Source: Spirochaetaceae bacterium (GTDB lineage: Bacteria > Spirochaetota > Spirochaetia > Treponematales > Breznakiellaceae). Taken from it: 36,258 bases of DNA. Made by a program: the position numbers and the translations under genes. The stretch is taken from contig JAITHJ010000027.1 of the NCBI GenBank assembly GCA_031280035.1, forward strand, positions 1 through 36,258, written 5' to 3'. The notes beneath the pieces are model-generated. The model saw nothing but the letters and a program-made list of their open reading frames with translations, was not told where the DNA came from and did not search any database. Shown here piece by piece: positions 16,135-23,009 of this stretch. How positions within the stretch are numbered: the first letter of the stretch is position 1; each line of letters begins with the position of its first letter.

Positions 16135-16173
16135 ACCGGAAGTCAACGGTTTATGACGGAGCTTGCGTGCGGC

Positions 16174-16203
16174 ATGACTTTCATTATATAGTTACGTTAT
16201 AAT
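16174..16203 (+). promoter_or_regulatory. sigma70-type promoter of the sigma-factor operon
   Basis: ATGACT (16174-16179) and a consensus TATAAT (16198-16203) are 18 nt apart, about 65 nt before the first gene. Confidence 0.5.
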
Positions 16204-16222
16204 GCTTAGGTACAGCGGCAGT

Positions 16223-16251
16223 TGTAACTTTTATGTTTTATTTGTGTCTAA
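16223..16251 (+). promoter_or_regulatory. candidate ECF-type promoter (autoregulation)
   Basis: TGTAACTT (16223-16230) and GTCTAA (16246-16251) are 15 nt apart, resembling the AAC(TT) / TCTAA pattern of ECF sigma promoters. The predicted start would lie just at the Shine-Dalgarno, giving a very short leader. Weak but in the place expected for self-control. Confidence 0.35.
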
Positions 16252-16269
16252 ATTTAGGAAGGAGCTATT

Positions 16270-16599
16270 ATGGATAAGACAGCAGTTCAGGTAATCGTTG
16301 CAATAATTCCCATTGTGGGTATCGTAATGGGTTCTGTGGTGGTGTTTTTTTATCTCCTTTGGAGTCATAAACGTACAACGCTTTTAATTCAAACTAAACA
16401 ATATGAGCGTCCTGTATTTGATTTATTGTCTTTTAGTTTGTTTGCCGGACTGCTTCTGGCTGGCGTTGGATTTTGTCTTACGATATTCTTGTCGCTGTTC
16501 ATTGGTTTGGGATTTGGACTTTTAGGCGGCATCATTCCGCTGTCAACGGGCGTTTCTCTTTTGCTGTTTTTTGTAATTAAACGCCGGTTGAAAGATTAA
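16270..16599 (+). CDS. small membrane protein upstream of an ECF sigma factor
   Basis: A 109-residue protein with three hydrophobic segments (about 8-30, 52-75 and 78-102), short polar loops and a basic C-terminus (IKRRLKD). AGGAAGGAG lies just upstream of ATG, a very strong ribosome binding site. No catalytic motif is seen; it resembles the DUF6249-type membrane proteins often encoded next to sigma factors. The stop and the sigma-factor start share the A of TAATG, so translation is coupled. A role in sensing at the membrane or in controlling the sigma factor is plausible from position only. Confidence 0.75.
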   Translation: MDKTAVQVIVAIIPIVGIVMGSVVVFFYLLWSHKRTTLLIQTKQYERPVFDLLSFSLFAGLLLAGVGFCLTIFLSLFIGLGFGLLGGIIPLSTGVSLLLFFVIKRRLKD

Positions 16600-17165
16600 T
16601 GTCTGCGGGCAATGAAAATAAATTTGTCCTGCCGGATATGGATGACAAATTTATTGCCGGACAAGTGCTCTCTGGACAAAAAGAGTTTTTCCGTTTGCTG
16701 GTAGAACGGCATAAAAGAGAGGTAAATGCAATGGGTATCAGCTTTTTGCGAAATGCTGATGATGCCGAAGATTTTACTCAAGAAGTGTTTCTTAAAGCGT
16801 TTCACAGTCTTGAGCAGTTTCAAGGTAAATCGAAATTTTCAACATGGCTTTACCGGATTGCCTATAATACAGCGATCAATAGTGTTAATCGCCGCAAGGA
16901 TTATATGAGTCTTGCAGACAATGATGATAGGGAAGGCAGCTTCTTGACGCCTGAAGAAAGCAGCGTTAAATCTGCAGTACGGCAGTCGGTACGGCAGGCC
17001 GTTTCTGAGTTGCCGGAGAAATACCGGATATGCATAGATTTGTTTTTCTTCTACGATTGTTCGTATGAAGAAATAGAGAAAATAACCGGCAATACGGTTA
17101 ATACAGTTAAATCACATGTGTTTAGGGCAAAGAAAATTTTGCGGGAAAAACTTTCTGATTTATAA
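16599..17165 (+). CDS. RNA polymerase sigma factor, ECF subfamily
   Basis: A 188-residue sigma factor with only regions 2 and 4, as in the ECF (RpoE-like) group. Region 2 spans about 20-95: FRLLVERHKREVNAMGISFL, then NADDAEDFTQEVFLKAF (the conserved DAEDxxQEVFxKA) and FSTWLYRIAYNTAIN. Region 4 spans about 130-185: VSELPEKYRICIDLFFFYDCSYEEIEKITG and VNTVKSHVFRAKKILREKL, the DNA-binding helix-turn-helix. It directs RNA polymerase to a small regulon at ECF-type promoters; a candidate site lies upstream of its own operon. It is followed 10 nt later by a ZAS anti-sigma gene. The inducing signal is not visible. Confidence 0.93.
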   Translation: MSAGNENKFVLPDMDDKFIAGQVLSGQKEFFRLLVERHKREVNAMGISFLRNADDAEDFTQEVFLKAFHSLEQFQGKSKFSTWLYRIAYNTAINSVNRRKDYMSLADNDDREGSFLTPEESSVKSAVRQSVRQAVSELPEKYRICIDLFFFYDCSYEEIEKITGNTVNTVKSHVFRAKKILREKLSDL

Positions 17166-17175
17166 GGAGTTATTT

Positions 17176-17655
17176 ATGAACTGTAAAACGGTTTTGGAAA
17201 ATTTATACAATGATGATAAAAGTTTTTTATTAAAGCTGAAAATTAAGATACATAAGGCTTTATGTCTTGACTGTGCAGATAAAGAACGCAAACTCAGAAT
17301 GGCAAAGCGAATTATGCTCAATGATTTTATGCCCCCGCCTCCTGATATTACAGATCGGATTATGGCAATAATCGGTGAGGAAAAAGATTTTAAGATTGAT
17401 ACGGCGGCGTTTTCATTTAGAAGCTGGATTTTTACCGGAATATTTATTTTGTTGTCATTAACAAGCGTATATTTGGGCAGAGATTTTCATACAATTGTTA
17501 TTAACAACGGGCTTCATTTTATTTTGCCATTAGGTATTACAATAGGCATTATAATAACCGCTTATTGCGCTGTCTTTATTGGTACGCATCTTAATGAGCT
17601 TTGTGAGAAATTTGGTTTGCATACTGAAGTCGATTTTCGTGATTCTCTTGATTAA
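17176..17655 (+). CDS. ZAS-type transmembrane anti-sigma factor
   Basis: The 159 residues start at ATG 17176, preceded by AAGGAG. Residues Cys3, His26, Cys30 and Cys33 (HKALCLDC, exactly Hx3Cx2C) form the zinc-binding anti-sigma (ZAS) signature, with the first Cys upstream as in RsrA/ChrR-type proteins. Then follow a short basic helical stretch, MPPPPDITDRI, and two membrane spans (about 80-97 and 108-132) with a cytoplasmic tail. It should hold the preceding sigma factor at the membrane until a signal releases it; the Cys-rich site makes a redox or metal signal possible. Position directly after the sigma gene supports the call. The protein is short and would not be found by length alone. Confidence 0.82.
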   Translation: MNCKTVLENLYNDDKSFLLKLKIKIHKALCLDCADKERKLRMAKRIMLNDFMPPPPDITDRIMAIIGEEKDFKIDTAAFSFRSWIFTGIFILLSLTSVYLGRDFHTIVINNGLHFILPLGITIGIIITAYCAVFIGTHLNELCEKFGLHTEVDFRDSLD

Positions 17656-17670
17656 GAGAACGCGCTGGTT

Positions 17671-17685
17671 ATTTGCAATGCAAAT
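17671..17685. promoter_or_regulatory. perfect 15-nt palindrome, operator-like
   Basis: ATTTGCA-A-TGCAAAT is a perfect inverted repeat just after the anti-sigma gene. It is not followed by a T-tract and is separate from the terminator at 17763. A protein binding site is possible, but no nearby promoter uses it. Confidence 0.35.
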
Positions 17686-17762
17686 GAAGTATTGTAGTCA
17701 AACTGGAACAAACCGGTGTCTTTTTCTTTATAATAATATTGGGCCGAATAAGATAAACTATT

Positions 17763-17802
17763 TATAAAACACGGACGACAAGTCTGTCATCCGTGTTTTA
17801 TA
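17763..17802. terminator. bidirectional rho-independent terminator
   Basis: An 18-bp inverted repeat with one G-U-type mismatch (arms around ATAAAACACGGA and TCCGTGTTTTAT) closes a 4-nt AGTC loop. A/T tracts inside the stem ends serve both strands. It lies between the convergent anti-sigma and MACPF genes. Confidence 0.85.
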
Positions 17803-17816
17803 TCACCTAAAAAGGA

Positions 17817-19382
17817 TTATTGGTAAAAGAAGGGCGCATTTTCTGCATCAAATCTGACATCCATTTTACTGGCGGATGTGCCTTTTGGCCCGTCAATTAT
17901 GATTCTGGTATTCGTCAGTCCGGGAACAGAAACGCTTACCCAGTCATAATGTTTTCCGCCTATTACACCGCTTCCACTATAGCGAGGCAGCGGATGGGCT
18001 TCATCGACAAGCAGTTTTTTTCCTGTCGGTATACCTGGCAAATTCACTGTTTTATCACCTTCCCAACATAGTTTTGTATGGTTTTTGGCAACTTCTTCAA
18101 TAACATATTTAACATGCATATTTACAGAAGTATCGCTCTTTCTAGAGAATGAAACTGTAAGCCACCATCTTGTATTGCGATTGTCTTTTGAATTAATATT
18201 GCTGTCTCCACCACCGATTCTGTTTGCGTTTCCGGTTTTTTCAGAAAACGATGCGGAGAAATATGAGTCGCCTATGGGCTTTCTTTCCGTTTGATCAGGA
18301 GAAATTCCGTATGTTTTATAATACTCGTTTAAGTAAGCCTGTACTTCAGCACGTTTTTGATTATCGGTTACGAACATCGGCAGTTCAATAAGTCCACCGT
18401 AATAGTTTGTCCAATACTGTGTATCTTCGTTAATTGAATGAAGCCAGTCATTGAAGTTTTCTTCTGTGTGATTTACTGACAACAAAGCTCTCTTTTTTTC
18501 ATCTCCGCCTTCAATTAATATTTTCTCAAATATGGAATCTTCATCAATGTAGTCGGTTATTTGTTTGTTGTACTGATAATCTCCAGTAATAGTTCCGCCT
18601 TTACCGCTTGAGAAATTCAGACTGAGTTTTGCCATAAGCTGGGTAGCCAAATTTGTAGCGCTGCCTTTTTGCGTGCTTCTTCCACTCATGCTGTAATCAA
18701 AACGGGCGCCCCATATACCGCCAAGCATAACGTGCGTGCCATAATTGGCGACAAGCTCTTCAGGGGTATTTTTTTTAAGGTCTTCAATAAAGTCTTGACT
18801 CAGATATTTTGCGTCTCTAACCAAATTGGGTACAGGAAGAGTTACCTTTAATATTTTAGAAGGCAGTTCGAGACGAGCCGTAGCAAATGAATAATTCGTA
18901 AAATTAATTCTTCCATTTCCAAAATTATGTTTTACTTGAGCGCTGAATGTGGCTGGTCCCCATGAGCCGCTTCCCTGAATGTTCAAAGATTCAGAAAGAG
19001 ATTCCTGGTATTTATTGGCGTTATTTCCGGATATAGATTCGTATACTGTAGGTGGAAGCACCTGCGTCGCATTGGCAATAAGATTGTCTGCGGTAAGTTT
19101 TTTATAGTCAAGTACTGAATGGCGAATTCCGTTGATACTCGCATATTCCCTTGTTATATCATAACCCACTCCAATAATGAGATTGCTGTCGCCTGTGGAT
19201 TTCTTTTCAGGAACATCATATCGTGATAGCGCTGGCGGTTTTGTCAGTAATACATCCTCTACTGATCTATATAAATCTGTAGTAGTCGAATCACCGTCAT
19301 TAGAAAAATTATCGCAACCAGCAAGAATCGGAAAAAATGCAATTACGCCGATGGCAGATAAAAGTTTTATTTTTTCTTTCAT
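17817..19382 (-). CDS. MACPF-domain lipoprotein
   Basis: A 521-residue protein with a lipoprotein signal peptide (lipobox ILAGC, Cys23). Residues about 65-350 carry a membrane-attack-complex/perforin domain: the signature YGTHVMLGG with following IWGARFDYS lies at 214-231, and the flanking Ser/Thr- and Lys-rich strands (about 115-165 and 235-290) would be the two transmembrane-hairpin clusters. The C-terminal part (about 380-520) has WWLTVSFSRKS and beta-rich segments, perhaps a binding domain. In other bacteria MACPF proteins include the Bacteroidales antimicrobial proteins and Photorhabdus Plu1415; many function by pore formation, but some are not lytic. GGAGG lies 6 nt before ATG 19382. 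No immunity or partner gene is evident. Transcribed alone, convergent with the sigma operon. Confidence 0.88.
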   Translation of the reverse strand: MKEKIKLLSAIGVIAFFPILAGCDNFSNDGDSTTTDLYRSVEDVLLTKPPALSRYDVPEKKSTGDSNLIIGVGYDITREYASINGIRHSVLDYKKLTADNLIANATQVLPPTVYESISGNNANKYQESLSESLNIQGSGSWGPATFSAQVKHNFGNGRINFTNYSFATARLELPSKILKVTLPVPNLVRDAKYLSQDFIEDLKKNTPEELVANYGTHVMLGGIWGARFDYSMSGRSTQKGSATNLATQLMAKLSLNFSSGKGGTITGDYQYNKQITDYIDEDSIFEKILIEGGDEKKRALLSVNHTEENFNDWLHSINEDTQYWTNYYGGLIELPMFVTDNQKRAEVQAYLNEYYKTYGISPDQTERKPIGDSYFSASFSEKTGNANRIGGGDSNINSKDNRNTRWWLTVSFSRKSDTSVNMHVKYVIEEVAKNHTKLCWEGDKTVNLPGIPTGKKLLVDEAHPLPRYSGSGVIGGKHYDWVSVSVPGLTNTRIIIDGPKGTSASKMDVRFDAENAPFFYQ

Positions 19383-19415
19383 AAGTAACCTCCGAAAGAA
19401 TATAGTCTTTGCATG

Positions 19416-19435
19416 CTATACATTTTTATGTATAG
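19416..19435. promoter_or_regulatory. inverted repeat upstream of the MACPF gene
   Basis: CTATACAT and ATGTATAG (8-bp perfect arms, TTTT between) lie about 35-55 nt before the MACPF start, where an operator or a 5' leader hairpin would be. A TATATT hexamer on the minus strand lies between it and the gene. Confidence 0.4.
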
Positions 19436-19613
19436 AATTTATAACAACGTTATTTTTGATCTTACAGCCGAAGCCGTAAAACTAAATCTATTATAACATT
19501 TATGATTAAAAAAAACAAATTTTATTATTAAACAATGTTTTTTATGCTGTTAGATTAAGATTTTGTTTAATCTTCTTTTTGAAAAACCTAAAATGAACCT
19601 GCCGGCTGGTATC

Positions 19614-19640
19614 TTGCGGTTTTTTTGTCTCTGATATAAA
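19614..19640 (+). promoter_or_regulatory. promoter of the NDK-like gene, leaderless layout
   Basis: TTGCGG (19614-19619) and TATAAA (19635-19640) are only 15 nt apart, so the -35 is doubtful. The -10 ends 8 nt before ATG 19649, and there is no Shine-Dalgarno. Confidence 0.4.
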
Positions 19641-19648
19641 TTGTAGCT

Positions 19649-20794
19649 ATGAATGAGCTTTCTTATGTTTTGGTAACGCCTTATACAGTGGCCAAAAGCC
19701 GTACCGGCGGAGTTATTGCACGGCTGCTTTCAAGAGCAGGAGATTTAGAACTTGCCGGAGCGCAGATGATTGCTCCAGATGCGGAGTTTGCCGAGTCTTA
19801 TGCTTCTTCGCTCAGGCAGCAAGCCAAACCGCATCCAAGCGCCCTTGCCGATTATGTTGTAAAAAATCTTTCTCCTTTTAGAGGCAAGCCGCAGCGTGCG
19901 CTTTTTCTGCTTTTTAGAGGAGAAAACGCCTGTGATAAACTTATCCGTGTATGCGGTCATTTATATCCTGAACACCGGTCCATTGATGACATTGGCGGCG
20001 AAACGATTCGTGATACATACGCCGATATAATCGTATCCAATGATCCGGAAAAATTCGATTATTTTGAACCGGCTGTTCTTACTCCGCGGAATAACAAGGA
20101 TGCTTGTGATGATCTTTTAATCTTTACAAAACTTCTTAAAAATGCCCGAAATATAACTGGCAGCACAGAGCGCGCAAACGCAGGTACTTTGGAACGAACG
20201 CTGGTTATTATCAAGCCGGAGAACTGGTATTTTGCATCTGCGCGGCCTGGCGAGATTATCGATATGTTTTCGCAGACCGGGCTGAAAATAATAGGCGTAA
20301 AGGTGTTTTCGTTTACATTGGAACAAGCGTTGGAATTTTACGCGCCTGTTGAAGGCGTGTTGAAAAATAAGCTTGCGCCGATTTTTGGAATGAAAGCAAG
20401 AGAACTTCTTGAACATCATTTTTCGTTGCCGCTAAATGAAACTATCGAAAAAAATTTAGCGGAAAGTTTTGGTGCAGCATACGCTAAAGACCAATTTTAT
20501 CAGATTGTTGATTTTATGTCAGGACAAAGGCCGGATCGTGCTGGCGTCCGGCCTGCGAAATGTATGGTTATCGTTTATGAGGGTGAAAATGCGGTGCAAA
20601 AAATTCGTGATGTGCTTGGGCCGACTGATCCTGCAAAAGCTCCCGCCGGAACAATAAGGCGCGAGTTCGGCAGTAATGTGATGATAAATGCCGCTCATGC
20701 ATCAGACTCAACAGAGAACTTCGTCCGTGAAAAAAACATTGTTCAAATTGATGAAAACAAGGCTTTGTCCGTTATAGAAGATTACTTGAGGTAG
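19649..20794 (+). CDS. double-domain nucleoside-diphosphate-kinase-like protein
   Basis: The 381 residues contain two NDK-like halves. The C-terminal half (about 188-375) starts RTLVIIKPENW, continues LKIIGVKVFSFTLEQALEFY, and ends with NAAHASDSTENF: His350 is the family's phosphorylated histidine in the N-x-x-H-x-SD motif. The N-terminal half (about 4-135) has the same fold cues (YVLVTPYTVAKSRTGG, LELAGAQMIAPD, RALFLLFRGENACDKLIRVCG) but ends TYADIIVSNDPEKFDYF, so its His is missing. NDKs move the terminal phosphate between NTPs and NDPs; here the C-terminal half could be active, with an insert of about 35 residues in its middle that is unusual for NDK. The N-terminal half may be regulatory. 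The stop is directly followed by the yggS-type gene, so they share an operon. Confidence 0.8.
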   Translation: MNELSYVLVTPYTVAKSRTGGVIARLLSRAGDLELAGAQMIAPDAEFAESYASSLRQQAKPHPSALADYVVKNLSPFRGKPQRALFLLFRGENACDKLIRVCGHLYPEHRSIDDIGGETIRDTYADIIVSNDPEKFDYFEPAVLTPRNNKDACDDLLIFTKLLKNARNITGSTERANAGTLERTLVIIKPENWYFASARPGEIIDMFSQTGLKIIGVKVFSFTLEQALEFYAPVEGVLKNKLAPIFGMKARELLEHHFSLPLNETIEKNLAESFGAAYAKDQFYQIVDFMSGQRPDRAGVRPAKCMVIVYEGENAVQKIRDVLGPTDPAKAPAGTIRREFGSNVMINAAHASDSTENFVREKNIVQIDENKALSVIEDYLR

Positions 20795-20797
20795 ATA

Positions 20798-21481
20798 CTG
20801 ATTGCTGATAACATAAGGCGTATAAACGAAATTGTATGCGAAACATGTCTGCGTATTGGGCGGCGGGCTGATGAAGTGCGTTTAATGGGGGTATCAAAGT
20901 TTTTTCCGCGCAGCGCTGTTGAAGAGGCAAAAACAGCAGGATTGGTGTTGTTTGGCGAAAGCCGGGTTCAGGAGGCAGAAACAAAATTTCCCGATTTAGT
21001 CGAATCAAATATTGAATTGCATCTTATCGGATCTCTTCAGCGAAATAAGGTAAAGCGCGCTTTGGCGCTTTTTAGCATGATAGAGTCTGTAGATCGAAAT
21101 GAATTGATAGATGAACTTGGAAAATTGACAGCGGAACAAGAGAAAACTTTGAAGGTTTTATTAGAGTTAAATTCCGGTGAAGTTCAGAAAGCTGGTTTTC
21201 GCAGCGAGCCGGAGCTTTTTGAAGCGATGGAGAAAATTGCTTTGTATAGAGGACTTAACGTTTGCGGACTTATGACTATAGCGCCAAATACTGAAGATAA
21301 AAAAATAGTACGAAAAGCTTTTCGCAGACTTGCCATAATACGGCAAAAAATTGCCAAAGATTTTCCTCAATATGATTTTTCAATACTGTCTATGGGAATG
21401 TCTGGCGATTATACTATTGCTATTGAAGAAGGTTCTACTTTAATACGTGTCGGTACAGCGATTTTTGGAGAACGTTTTTAA
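20798..21481 (+). CDS. YggS/PLPBP-family pyridoxal-phosphate homeostasis protein, non-AUG start
   Basis: The protein matches the PLP-binding homeostasis family: MGVSKFFPRS with the PLP lysine, LFGESRVQEAETKF, LHLIGSLQRNKVK, LLELNSGEVQKAGF, GLMTIAP, LSMGMSGDY and a C-terminal RVGTAIFGER. Members bind PLP as a single-domain TIM barrel and affect amino acid and vitamin B6 balance; they are not enzymes in the classical sense. The family's first helix is present in frame (IADNIRRINEIVCETCLRIGRRADEVRLM), but no ATG, GTG or TTG precedes it. The frame opens at a TAG (20792-20794, stop of the NDK-like gene), and the only candidates are CTG 20798 and ATT 20801. GAGG at 20788-20791 stands 6 or 9 nt before them. 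GTG 20876 would remove the first helix. I place the start at CTG 20798. Confidence 0.85.
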   Translation: MIADNIRRINEIVCETCLRIGRRADEVRLMGVSKFFPRSAVEEAKTAGLVLFGESRVQEAETKFPDLVESNIELHLIGSLQRNKVKRALALFSMIESVDRNELIDELGKLTAEQEKTLKVLLELNSGEVQKAGFRSEPELFEAMEKIALYRGLNVCGLMTIAPNTEDKKIVRKAFRRLAIIRQKIAKDFPQYDFSILSMGMSGDYTIAIEEGSTLIRVGTAIFGERF

Positions 21482-21486
21482 TCAAG

Positions 21487-22023
21487 ATGAAGCAATTATT
21501 GATTCTTTTTTTTATAGTTGTATTTTTTCTGATTGAGAATATGCCGTCTTGTGCACAAGCTGCGCCTTCTAGTGAAGATGCGGCCAAAACGGAGACTTCC
21601 TTTGAGTTTCCACAGTGGGCAAAAGATATCCGGCGCGCTGATGTAATAAGCTTTGGCGTATTTCCTTTTGCATGGTTTGTAACGTCAATAATCATAGATT
21701 TAGACCGTGCATCCAAACAAAACTGGAACGCCGACTACAGGCCATGGCCGGCAGCTTCGCAGACGCCTGTTCCGTGGACTAATGATGAATATTTTCGTGC
21801 TATAGCTGCTGCAAGCTGTATAGCTGTTGCCGTGGCTATAACAGATCATATCATAATTAAAATAAAGCGTAAGAAAAAACGGGAACAAGAATTTAAACCG
21901 GATCCGCCTATAATACGACGAATACAGTACGGTTCCAGCGGTGAACAAGAAATTTCTCCTGATTCAAACGCAGAATATAAAATAACTCCGCCGGAAAACG
22001 GGCAGGTCAAGGGCGGCGGTTGA
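21487..22023 (+). CDS. hypothetical membrane protein upstream of rluD
   Basis: A 178-residue protein with an N-terminal signal peptide or anchor (MKQLLILFFIVVFFLIENMPSCAQ), a central hydrophobic segment (about 55-73, VISFGVFPFAWFVTSIIID), a third (about 102-120, IAAASCIAVAVAITDHIII) and a very basic then Pro/Ser-rich tail (KIKRKKKREQ...). The phrase FPQWAKDIRRADVISFGVFPF looks conserved in treponemes by memory, unverified. It lies 5 nt after the yggS-type stop and 1 nt before the rluD start, so it is part of the same operon. Its start has no strong Shine-Dalgarno. No function can be given. Confidence 0.72.
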   Translation: MKQLLILFFIVVFFLIENMPSCAQAAPSSEDAAKTETSFEFPQWAKDIRRADVISFGVFPFAWFVTSIIIDLDRASKQNWNADYRPWPAASQTPVPWTNDEYFRAIAAASCIAVAVAITDHIIIKIKRKKKREQEFKPDPPIIRRIQYGSSGEQEISPDSNAEYKITPPENGQVKGGG

Positions 22024-22024
22024 T

Positions 22025-22996
22025 TTGCCTGAATGCCGCGGTTTTGTTGATAGTATTGATGGTGGCTGCCTTCGCTTTGACCGTTATATTGCCAATAAAG
22101 CGAATATACCGACTCGTTCTCAGCTTAAAGTGCGAAATGCACAGGCAGTTATAAACAGTAAACCAGTTAAATTGTCTTTCCCTGTGAAATTCGGAGATGT
22201 TTTTGAACTTCATTGGGACGATGCGCCGCTGCAAAATATCCTGCCGGAAAACATTGATCTTAAAACGCTTTACGAAGATGATAAAGTAATTGTTGTTAAT
22301 AAACCACAGGGAATGGTTGTTCATCCAGCGGCGGGAAATTGGAGCGGCACTCTTGTTAATGCGCTATTAGGCCGTTGCGCCGGACGTAATAATTGCGGCG
22401 GCGTTCATACGGAAAACAGCCGTCCATTTATTGTACATCGTTTGGATAAAGATACATCCGGCGTTATTATAGCAGCATGGGATGCCGCCGCGCTTGCTTT
22501 TTTACAAGAGCAATTCAAGGCGCGGACCGTAAAAAAAACATATATCGCAATAACAAGGGGCGCGCCGCGTGAAAAAAAAGGCCTTGTTTCAACCAAAATT
22601 ATCCGTGATTCTAAAAATCGTAAACGGTTTACCGTCTCTGATGTAAAAGGGCGTTCTTCTATAACGCGCTACCAGATAAAATCATTATTGACGATGCCAG
22701 ACGGCGCTGTTTATGCATTATTGTTATTACATCCTGCAACAGGTAGAACGCATCAAATTCGTGTCCATTTGAAACATCTCGGCTGTCCGGTACTAGGCGA
22801 CCCTCTATATGGGACTAGGGACAAGCGTTTTCCTGATGCGACGCTTGCCTTGCATGCGCTAAAGCTTTCTATTGTTTTACCAGGAGATAAAAAAATCAGC
22901 GTATTCAGAGCGCCCGTTCCTAAAAGATTTTTTGTCCCGCACGGGTTGATAAATAGGACGTCTATTTATGATGAAATTAATAATCAGGTAACATAA
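22025..22996 (+). CDS. ribosomal large-subunit pseudouridine synthase, RluD-type
   Basis: It isomerises uridine to pseudouridine in 23S rRNA (RluD family; the exact site cannot be told from sequence). An S4 RNA-binding domain occupies about 15-65 (RFDRYIANKANIPTRSQLK). The catalytic domain has VVNKPQGMVVHPAAG, the signature HRLDKDTSG at 138-146 with catalytic Asp141, and HPATGRTHQIRVHL near 240. The protein has 323 residues, the usual RluA/C/D size. The start is TTG at 22025, 1 nt after the previous stop; no in-frame ATG is near and the family's N-terminus begins at this level, so TTG is likely. Convergent with uvrB after 13 nt, without a visible terminator. Confidence 0.9.
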   Translation: MPECRGFVDSIDGGCLRFDRYIANKANIPTRSQLKVRNAQAVINSKPVKLSFPVKFGDVFELHWDDAPLQNILPENIDLKTLYEDDKVIVVNKPQGMVVHPAAGNWSGTLVNALLGRCAGRNNCGGVHTENSRPFIVHRLDKDTSGVIIAAWDAAALAFLQEQFKARTVKKTYIAITRGAPREKKGLVSTKIIRDSKNRKRFTVSDVKGRSSITRYQIKSLLTMPDGAVYALLLLHPATGRTHQIRVHLKHLGCPVLGDPLYGTRDKRFPDATLALHALKLSIVLPGDKKISVFRAPVPKRFFVPHGLINRTSIYDEINNQVT

Positions 22997-23009
22997 TACG
23001 GCATCCGGT

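Noticed and set aside
19552-19573. Terminator (AGATTAA...TTAATCT followed by T-rich sequence)
   Set aside because: No gene ends upstream of it on the plus strand; the stem is AT-only and weak.
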